From Promicromonospora panici (GTDB lineage Bacteria; Actinomycetota; Actinomycetes; Actinomycetales; Cellulomonadaceae), in assembly GCF_900608595.1 (NCBI RefSeq), contig NZ_UWYY01000009.1, positions 1-64,000 of the forward strand: a stretch of 64,000 nt of DNA, in the 5' to 3' direction. The translations under genes and the position numbers were made by a program. How positions within the stretch are numbered: position 1 is the first letter of the stretch; each line of letters opens with the position of its first letter. The notes beneath the pieces were generated by a model. That model searched no databases and was not told the DNA's origin. It saw only the letters and a list, made by a program, of their open reading frames with translations. Shown here piece after piece: positions 57,844 to 64,000 of this stretch.

Positions 57844-59424
57844 TCAGGCGCGAACGGTACCCAGGTCGGTGAGCCTGACCCCGCCTGGGGACGAAGCCTG
57901 GATATGGCCGCCTGTGGTCGAGTTCTCTTCCAGGCGGAGCGGTGCGGAGGGTCCGTCGTCGCGTGCACTCTGTGCGAGCTCGCGCACCGCGCGGTGCTCG
58001 TCGAGCAGCCTCTGGGTGGGCGTGCCGAGGGTCTGCTGGAGCACCCGCTCGAGCGCGGCCCGGCCCGATGCGATGACGCCCTGCTCCCGCCGCGCGGCCA
58101 GGGCGCGGCGCATCTGCATCGCCACGAGGAACACCACGAGCGCCGCCACAGCAGCCGCGACGGCGAGCACCCCGAGCACGGTGGTCCACGTTTCCCCCGC
58201 CGGCAGGATCCCCGTCGAGGCCAGCACCGTGGCGATCCCGAGCAGCACGGCGAGCAGCACGGCCCCCAGCGCGAGCCTGCGGGTCAGCCGCTGCGTCGTC
58301 GGGCCCCGGGTGTCGAGGGTGATGCCCTGCAGCGCGGTCGCCACCGCGGTGGCGACGTCCTGGGCGCTGCCGACGCTCGAGGCGAGCGACCGCCGCCAGC
58401 CGGGCTTGAGGGACTCCCCCGAACCCGTGAGCCAGCGCGACCGCGAGAGCGCTATCGAGTCCGGGTCCGGCGCGCGGAACTCGGGCGAGCCGTACCCGTT
58501 GCGTACCGCCGCGCCCACCTGGGCCGCCACCGACTCCAGGCCCGCGGCCCGCGCCAGGGCGTCCACCTCACGTTCGAGCACGGTGTCGATGTGCCAGGGC
58601 ACCTCGGCGGGGGTCTGGCCCAGCAGCAGGGTCGCCGCGGCGTCGAGCTCGCCCGCGGCACGGCCCGCCGAGACCGACCTGCGCGCCACCGTCTGCTCCA
58701 GAAGCCCGCGCAGGTCCGCGATGCCGATGTCGGTCTTGGTCGACGCCGCGACCACCGGGACGTTCTCCAGGCCGTCGTCGCGCAGGAGCCGCTTCACGTC
58801 GTTGACCAGGTTGTCGCGCTGCCCGACCGGCACCGTGTCGATCTGGTTCAGCACGACCACCGTCGAGGCCTGCATCCCCGACGAGTCACGCAGGTAGCCC
58901 GTGTGCAGGGCGTCGTCGGCGTACTTCTGCGGGTCCACCACCCACACGAGCAGGTCGACCAGCGGCAGCACCTTGTCCACCACCTCGCGGTGCCCCGGCG
59001 CCACGGAGTCGTGGTCGGGCAGGTCCAGCAGCACCAGCCCGGCCAGGCTCGCCTCGTCGGCCGAGTCCAGCTCGCCCGCCCGCGTGATGCGGCGCTCCCG
59101 CTCCACGCCGAGCCAGTCCAGCAGCTGCGTGGCGTCGTCGCTCCACGAGCAGGCGGTGACCTTGGCGGTGGTGGGGCGCTTCACGCCGACGTCGGCGAAC
59201 GTGAGGCGGGAGATCTTGTTGAAGGTGCTCGACTTGCCCGAGCCGGTACCGCCCGCGAGCGCCACGACCGTGTGGTCCACTCCGAGGGCGAGCCGCTCGC
59301 GGACACCGGCGACGGAGCTGGCGACCTTGCCGAAGACCGCGTCGTCGAGGCGTGATCCGGCGATCTGCAGCGCGCGGCCGAGGTCTTCGGTGCGAGCGCT
59401 CAGTGTCGCGTCATGGCTCGTCAT
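57844..59424 (-). CDS. Membrane GTPase, YfjP-like (pair 2, second gene)
   Basis: A 526-residue paralogue of the 49260-51065 protein. P-loop LAGGTGSGKSSTFNKIS (about residues 58-66), switch VGVKRPTTAKVTACSW, G3 LLDLPDHDSVAPGHR, the shared stretch VDLLVWVVDPQKYADDALH and G4 VVVLNQIDTVPVG. Two membrane helices are near the C-terminus (LALGAVLLAVLLGIATVLAS and TTVLGVLAVAAAVAALVVFL). The N-terminus of about 50 residues is helical. Its start overlaps the end of the upstream gene by 4 bp (ATGA). With that gene it forms a second GTPase pair. Confidence 0.85.
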   Translation of the reverse strand: MTSHDATLSARTEDLGRALQIAGSRLDDAVFGKVASSVAGVRERLALGVDHTVVALAGGTGSGKSSTFNKISRLTFADVGVKRPTTAKVTACSWSDDATQLLDWLGVERERRITRAGELDSADEASLAGLVLLDLPDHDSVAPGHREVVDKVLPLVDLLVWVVDPQKYADDALHTGYLRDSSGMQASTVVVLNQIDTVPVGQRDNLVNDVKRLLRDDGLENVPVVAASTKTDIGIADLRGLLEQTVARRSVSAGRAAGELDAAATLLLGQTPAEVPWHIDTVLEREVDALARAAGLESVAAQVGAAVRNGYGSPEFRAPDPDSIALSRSRWLTGSGESLKPGWRRSLASSVGSAQDVATAVATALQGITLDTRGPTTQRLTRRLALGAVLLAVLLGIATVLASTGILPAGETWTTVLGVLAVAAAVAALVVFLVAMQMRRALAARREQGVIASGRAALERVLQQTLGTPTQRLLDEHRAVRELAQSARDDGPSAPLRLEENSTTGGHIQASSPGGVRLTDLGTVRA

Positions 59425-61100
59425 GTCAGCCTCCTGAGCTCGGCCAGCCGCACGCGGAGCGGAGCGGCCGCGTCGTCGGCTAAGGCGGGGACGTCAAGGG
59501 CACTCTGGACAGAACGGGCCTCTTCCGCAACCGCTAGCGCTACCTTGTCGGCAAGTTCGCCCTGAAGTTCCTCAATAGCGTCGCCGGTGGTCTCGCCGAG
59601 CACACGGTCGACGAGCCGCGCGGAGTCCTCGTTCCCGAGGGCGGTGCCGAGCAGCAGGGTGGCCAGGCCCTGGTCCCCGAACGCCTTGCGGGCGCCTGCG
59701 GCACGGGCCGCGGCGTCGTGCTCGGAGCTGTCGGCGGCCAAGGTGTCCAGGCGCTCGACGATGTCGTCGGCCGTCCGGGACCAGTCGACGGCGGCCTCCT
59801 GCCCCCAGACGAGCCGCTGCTTCGCGCGGTCGGAGCCGGACGGCAGGATCGTCTCGCCGGCGGGTGGGGCGCCTGGTCCGGCGAGGGTGTCCCGCAGGCG
59901 TTCCTCGGTGCGGACGCCCGCGGCCACGAAGGCGCGCGCCGCGGTGGCCTCGACCTCCTCGCGCAGTCGCGCGAGCGCCGCGTCGCGGGCCTTGCCGGCG
60001 CGCTTGGTGGTCCGGGCGACGCCGTCGCGGACCGTGACCCGGGAGATGCGGTGGGTGCTCTCTAGCTGCGCGAACCGGGCGGCGACGGTGCCCTCGCCGG
60101 CCGCGCCGGACAAGACGGCGGTGCGCGCGGCGAGCTGCTCGTCCGGAACCACCGACTCGACGGCGTTGCGCAGGTCGAAGGCGGCGGTCCCCTGTTGCTC
60201 GACGGCGGCGGCGAGCCCCAGCACCCATTCGGGGAGCGCGCCGAGCGCGCCCTTGAGTGTGCGCAGGATGATCGTGCGGGAGCGTTCGGGCCCGGCCATG
60301 AGGCCGAGCCAGCGCTGGATGGGCTCGACCAGCTTGGGGTCGAGCAGCCCCTCGTGGGGCCCGACGTCGGGCACGATGAACAGCGGGACGTCCTTCATGC
60401 CCCGTTCCTTCATCCGCGAGTTGAGGTCCCCGCGAATGGTCGTCAGGTTCTCCTTGGGCACCCGGTTGAGCACCATGGCGACGCTCGCGCCGCGCTCCTT
60501 AGCGCGGTCGAGCGCCTGCCACGGCAGGGCGTCGCCGTAGCGGGCGGCGGTGGTGACGAACAGCCAGAGGTCGGCCGCTTCGAGGAGCTGGTGGGCGGTG
60601 GAGCGGTTCTCCGACAGGAACGAGTCCAGGTCGGGCGCGTCCATCAGCGCGGTGCCGCGGGGCACGCCCTCGTGCTTGACCAGCCGGGCCAGCTCGGTGA
60701 CGGGCCCGGGCGTGAGCGTGTCGACGTCGCGCGGGTGCACCCCCACCACGGGTTCCCGGGTGGTAGGCCGCAGCACTCCCGCCTCGGAGACCTCCTCGCG
60801 CAGCAGGCTGTTGAACAGGGTCGACTTTCCCGCGCCGGTAGAGCCCGCCAGCACGACGACGGCGGGGCTGGACAGCTCGGCGAGGCGCGGCAGCAGGTGT
60901 TCGTCGAGCTGTGCCAAGAGGCGTTCCCGAGAGGCCTCGGCCTCTTCGGCGCTGTCGATGGGGAGGGGCAGGGTCGCGGCGGCGACGTCGCGGCGCAGAT
61001 CCCGTACGACGTCGTGCACCGTGAAGCCGAGCTGCTCCGCAACGTTCGGGTCCACACCACCCCGACGGCCGAGCACTGCGGAGCGTGTTCCTTGGGTCAC
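59421..61100 (-). CDS. Dynamin-like GTPase (pair 2, first gene)
   Basis: A 559-residue paralogue of the 51062-53212 protein. It has VVLAGSTGAGKSTLFNSLLR, GVLRPTTREPVVGVHPRD, ALMDAPDLDSFLSENRSTA, LWLFVTTAARYGDALPWQAL and VAMVLNRVPKENL at G4 (Asn kept, Asp replaced by Pro). It lacks the Gly/Ala-rich insertion of paralogue 1. The C-terminal 250 residues are helical, acidic and Ala-rich with no clear membrane helix. The start is probably GTG 61100 (AGGA 9 bp upstream); the open frame continues far upstream but that part is antisense to other genes. The stop overlaps the next gene start. Confidence 0.85.
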   Translation of the reverse strand: MTQGTRSAVLGRRGGVDPNVAEQLGFTVHDVVRDLRRDVAAATLPLPIDSAEEAEASRERLLAQLDEHLLPRLAELSSPAVVVLAGSTGAGKSTLFNSLLREEVSEAGVLRPTTREPVVGVHPRDVDTLTPGPVTELARLVKHEGVPRGTALMDAPDLDSFLSENRSTAHQLLEAADLWLFVTTAARYGDALPWQALDRAKERGASVAMVLNRVPKENLTTIRGDLNSRMKERGMKDVPLFIVPDVGPHEGLLDPKLVEPIQRWLGLMAGPERSRTIILRTLKGALGALPEWVLGLAAAVEQQGTAAFDLRNAVESVVPDEQLAARTAVLSGAAGEGTVAARFAQLESTHRISRVTVRDGVARTTKRAGKARDAALARLREEVEATAARAFVAAGVRTEERLRDTLAGPGAPPAGETILPSGSDRAKQRLVWGQEAAVDWSRTADDIVERLDTLAADSSEHDAAARAAGARKAFGDQGLATLLLGTALGNEDSARLVDRVLGETTGDAIEELQGELADKVALAVAEEARSVQSALDVPALADDAAAPLRVRLAELRRLT

Positions 61101-61198
61101 GGCTTCATCCTGATAGGTCAAGAACGTTCTGCCAAGCCGTGCCGCGCTGTTGGTGTGCAGAAACACCAGGTTCGTTTGTACGGACGGACCGCGGATCG

Positions 61199-61602
61199 CT
61201 AGCTGACTCCCGCCCTGCCCTCGACGACGAGCGCCCCGGCCAGGCTCGTGAAGGCGGCGGCACTGGCGATCACGCGCACGAGGTTCCATGCCCGCCACCT
61301 CGCCTCGTCGAACGCCTCTCTGATCGCGGCGAGACGGGCCGGGTCGTCTGGCAGTCCGGCTGCTTTGATCGCGTCGTTGAGCGGCACGTTGATGCCGATC
61401 GTGATGCCGAAGACGATCGCGTAGAGGACGAGAGCGACGACGACCCAGAGCAGTGCGGGGCGGCCGAGCTGGGTGAGCGCGGCGACGAGTGTGAAGACCA
61501 GGCTGCCGATGAAGCCGGTGATCATGAACCAGGGGTTGATGATCGCCCGGTCGATTGCCTGGAAGGCGCCGACGAGCGTCCGGTCGTCGGTGGTGGCCAG
61601 TC
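61199..61602 (-). pseudogene. DUF1772 (anthrone oxygenase-like) membrane protein, 5' end missing
   Basis: From about 61602 leftwards the minus frame reads LATTDDRTLVGAFQAIDRAI, NPWFMITGFIGSLVFTLVAA and LVLYAIVFGITIGINVPLND, then a helix pair and an end LAGALVVEGRAGVS. This is the middle and end of a DUF1772 membrane protein. The first helix and start codon are missing, because the DNA at 61603 becomes the C-terminal part of an AraC-type gene on the other strand. An internal ATG (61525) would give only 108 residues. A remnant, not a working gene, in my view. Confidence 0.75.
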
Positions 61603-61758
61603 CTCACGCTGGCCGCCGACCTGCTCCGCGACACCTCGGACACCGTCGAGACGATCGCCCGCCGCGTCGGCTGTGCCAACGCGTTCGCCCTCAGCGTCGC
61701 CTTCAAACGGGTCCGCGGCACGACGCCGACCGCCCACCGGCGCGCCGCGGCCGCATAG
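61603..61758 (+). pseudogene. AraC family regulator, C-terminal remnant
   Basis: The plus frame reads LTLAADLLRDTSDTVETIAR, RVGCANAFALSVAFKRVRGT and TPTAHRRAAAA, the last helix-turn-helix of an AraC-type regulator. The first part of the gene, including the N-terminal sensing domain and start, is gone. It abuts the DUF1772 remnant head to head. In the original order the two genes would have been divergent, with the regulator controlling the DUF1772 gene. Confidence 0.75.
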
Positions 61759-61949
61759 GCGGGCGCCTGTCTGGGTCCGGCTCCAGGCCCACGAAGATTT
61801 GATGTTTGGGGACAACACGCGCCGGGGCGGGCCTCCTTTATCGAGACACCATGGGACGGTTGACCCGATACGTCATATCTTTGTAGGTTTGTCCCCACCC
61901 AGCTCACGGAGCGGGCCACTCGCGTTGTCGACGTCCAATGGAGGACGAG
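61759..61949. promoter_or_regulatory. Upstream region of the GH95 gene with spaced inverted repeat
   Basis: TGGGGACAA (61807-61815) and TTGTCCCCA (61889-61897) are perfect complements about 73 bp apart. They could be half-sites of a looping regulator or chance. No other dyad or clear promoter is recognised. Confidence 0.3.
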
Positions 61950-64000
61950 ATGCCAGACGTGACCAGAAGGCAAGCCATCCACGCCGGTGCGGCGGGCGTG
62001 GGAGGTCTGCTGCTGCCCCTGCAGTGGACGGCTGCCGCGCGGGCGTCGTCCGCTCCACCACCCGAGGTCCGGGCGGCCGGAGACCTGGCGCTCTGGTACG
62101 ACGAACCGGCGGGCGACGACTGGCTCCGCGCGCTGCCGCTGGGCAACGGGCGGCTGGGCGCCATGGTCTTCGGAAACCCCGGGACCGAGCGGCTGCAGCT
62201 CAACGAGGACACGATCTGGGCCGGCGGCCCGCACGACTCCGCGAACCCCAGGGCGCTGGCCGCGCTGCCTGAGGTGCGCCGGCTCGTCTTCGAGGACCGC
62301 TGGGTCGAGGCCCAGGACCTCATCAACCAGAACATGCTCGGCAACCCGGTGGGGCAGCTGGCCTACCAGACCGTCGGGAACCTGCGCCTCACGGTCCCCG
62401 GCACGAGCGGCGCCACCGAGTACCACCGGCAGCTCGACCTGACTACGGCCACGGCCCTGACCAGCTTCGTCGTCGGGGGCGTGCGCTACCGCCGGGAGAC
62501 CTTCGTCAGCGCCCCGGACCAGGTCGTCGTCATGCGGCTGACCGCCGACGCATCCGGTTCCATCTCGTTCACCGCCGCCTTCGACAGCGCCCAGCGGACC
62601 ACCACGGCCAGCCCCGACGCCACGGCGATCGCGCTGGACGGGGTCTCGAGCGACCAGGAGGGGATCCCCGGCCAGGTCAGGTTCCTGGCGTCGGCACGCG
62701 CCGTCGCCGACGGCGGGAGCGTCAGCAGCGTGGACGGCCGGCTGACCGTCTCGGGTGCGGACAGCGTGCTGCTCCTCGTCTCGATCGGCAGCAGCTACGT
62801 GGACCACACCGACGTCGGCGGCGACTACCAGGGGATCGCGTCGCACCACCTCGAGGCCGCCGTCGGCCGGTCGTTCGACGAGCTGCGCGGCCGGCACGTC
62901 GCCGAGTACCGGGAGCTGTTCGACCGGACGACCCTGGACCTGGGGCGCACGGCAGCGGCCGACCAGCCGACCGACGTCCGGATCGCCCAGCACGGCGGCG
63001 TCGACGACCCGCAGTTCTCCGCGCTGCTGTTCCAGTTCGGCCGGTACCTGCTGATCTCGTCGTCGCGGCCGGGCACGCAGCCGGCGAACCTCCAGGGCAT
63101 CTGGAACCACGAGCTGTTCCCCGCGTGGGACTCCAAGTACACGATCAACGCCAACTTGCCCATGAACTACTGGCCCGCGGACACGACGAACCTGTCCGAG
63201 TGCTTCCAGCCGGTGTTCTCGATGATCGACGACCTCGCGATCACCGGCGCGCGCACGGCCGAGGTGCAGTACGGCGCGGGCGGCTGGGTGACGCACCACA
63301 ACACGGACGGGTGGCGGGGCACGTCGGTCGTCGACGGCGCGTTCTGGGGGATGTGGCAGACGGGCGGAGCGTGGCTCGCCACGACGATCTGGGACCACTA
63401 CCAGTTCACCGGGGACCTGGACTTCCTCCGCGAGCACTACCCGGCGATGCGGGGTGCCGCGCAGTTCTTCCTCGACACGCTCGTGGAGGAGCCGAACCTC
63501 GGCTATCTCGTCACCAACCCGTCGAACTCGCCAGAGCTCTCCCACCACACCGACGCCAGCGTCGCGGCCGGCCCGACGATGGACAACCAGATCCTCACCG
63601 ACCTGTTCACCGGATGCGCGCGGGCGAGCGAGGTCCTCGGGGTCGACGCCGACTTCCGTGCGCGGGTGCTCGCCACCAGGGAGCGGCTGGCCCCCATGAC
63701 GATCGGCTCGCGCGGCAACATCCAGGAGTGGCTCCACGACTGGGTCGAGACCGAGCGCACGCACCGCCACGTCTCGCACCTCTACGGCCTGCATCCCAGC
63801 AACCAGATCACCAGGCGTGGCACGCCCGAGCTGTTCGAGGCGGCGAAGCGGACGCTCGAGCTCCGCGGCGACGACGGCACCGGCTGGTCCCTGGCCTGGA
63901 AGATCAACTTCTGGGCTCGGCTCGAGGAGGGCGGGCGCGCCCACGACCTCATCAAGTACCTGGTCACGCCGGCCCGGCTGGCGCCCAACATGTTCGACCT
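61950..64000 (+). CDS. GH95 family alpha-L-fucosidase/galactosidase, Tat-exported, partial
   Basis: The frame runs off the right edge after about 683 codons. A Tat signal (TRRQAIHAGAAGVGGLLLPL) is followed by the GH95 N-domain (LALWYDEPAGDDWLRALPLG, NGRLGAMVFGNPGTERLQLN, EDTIWAGGP) and the catalytic (alpha/alpha)6 barrel (RPGTQPANLQGIWNHELFPA, WDSKYTINANLPMNYWPADT, GGWVTHHNTDGWRGT, NIQEWLHDW). Substrates in the family are alpha-1,2-L-fucosides or L-galactosides of plant and host glycans. Start ATG 61950 follows GGAGGACG; the ATG at 61938 is in frame but lies in the ribosome binding site. The missing part is the C-terminal end of the barrel and a beta-domain. Confidence 0.92.
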   Translation, partial: MPDVTRRQAIHAGAAGVGGLLLPLQWTAAARASSAPPPEVRAAGDLALWYDEPAGDDWLRALPLGNGRLGAMVFGNPGTERLQLNEDTIWAGGPHDSANPRALAALPEVRRLVFEDRWVEAQDLINQNMLGNPVGQLAYQTVGNLRLTVPGTSGATEYHRQLDLTTATALTSFVVGGVRYRRETFVSAPDQVVVMRLTADASGSISFTAAFDSAQRTTTASPDATAIALDGVSSDQEGIPGQVRFLASARAVADGGSVSSVDGRLTVSGADSVLLLVSIGSSYVDHTDVGGDYQGIASHHLEAAVGRSFDELRGRHVAEYRELFDRTTLDLGRTAAADQPTDVRIAQHGGVDDPQFSALLFQFGRYLLISSSRPGTQPANLQGIWNHELFPAWDSKYTINANLPMNYWPADTTNLSECFQPVFSMIDDLAITGARTAEVQYGAGGWVTHHNTDGWRGTSVVDGAFWGMWQTGGAWLATTIWDHYQFTGDLDFLREHYPAMRGAAQFFLDTLVEEPNLGYLVTNPSNSPELSHHTDASVAAGPTMDNQILTDLFTGCARASEVLGVDADFRARVLATRERLAPMTIGSRGNIQEWLHDWVETERTHRHVSHLYGLHPSNQITRRGTPELFEAAKRTLELRGDDGTGWSLAWKINFWARLEEGGRAHDLIKYLVTPARLAPNMFD

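Noticed and set aside
61101-63944. Upstream extension of the GTPase frame to 63944 on the minus strand
   Set aside because: The extra 940 or so codons are antisense to GH95 and the remnants; the homologous part begins at GTG 61100.

Overview
The window is very GC-rich DNA (about 70% by eye, with strong G/C bias at third codon positions) from an actinobacterium. A DUF222/HNH gene, an F420-dependent LLM oxidoreductase, DUF2993, PepN, Nei, PadR/HxlR regulators and many GTG and possibly leaderless starts fit Actinomycetota. A secreted copper LPMO (AA10), a 1383-residue double-GH43 protein and a Tat-exported GH95 enzyme point to a polysaccharide-degrading member of the Micrococcales (Cellulomonadaceae/Promicromonosporaceae type). 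That placement is inference. I see no rRNA, tRNA, transposase, phage module or CRISPR array.

Layout. 1-6.5 kb: the N-terminal part of a DUF222/HNH protein, a TlpA-CcdA thiol-redox pair, a DUF427 protein, and a MerR-controlled DrrAB-like ABC exporter. 6.5-11 kb: SulP transporter, AI-2E family permease and RF3. 11-16 kb: PadR-ABC-FtsX operon, then a chimeric DUF418/response-regulator gene. 16-24 kb: GH43 protein, an erm rRNA methyltransferase with a WhiB7-like promoter and leader peptide, DUF2993, SnoaL-like, GNAT and LPMO genes. 24-26 kb: cysK-cysE behind a cysteine-rich leader ORF. 26-33 kb: YjbR-like protein, LLM oxidoreductase, 5'-nucleotidase, alkyltransferase-like protein, Eis-like acetyltransferase, rpiB-nei. 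33-44 kb: M13 peptidase, AbiEi-like protein, an anchored DUF6636-like protein, pepN, malQ, MscS. 44-49 kb: orphan EIIB, truncated globin, TesB, aldo/keto reductase-HxlR divergent pair, hotdog thioesterase. 49-61 kb: two paralogous pairs of dynamin-like/membrane GTPases bracketing two kinase-fold paralogues that lack the catalytic Asp, plus ettA and a second-type ssb. 61-64 kb: the remains of a divergent DUF1772/AraC pair and the start of a GH95 gene.

The most unusual structure lies in and between the genes. Three families of fixed-length palindromes (67 bp x4, 59 bp x3, 48 bp x3) and one family of 16-bp tandem units (three sites) are spread over the window, mostly at gene 3' ends. Two copies of the 48-bp palindrome lie inside the nei reading frame in the same phase and encode the same peptide motif, like protein-coding palindromic elements. 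Several leaders look regulatory: a MerR operator-promoter, a WhiB7-like erm leader with hairpins, a Cys-rich cysK leader, a LacI-type operator before the GH43 gene and a LexA-like box before the DUF222 gene. Two sites show gene fusion or loss by deletion (14.98-16.02 kb and 61.20-61.76 kb).
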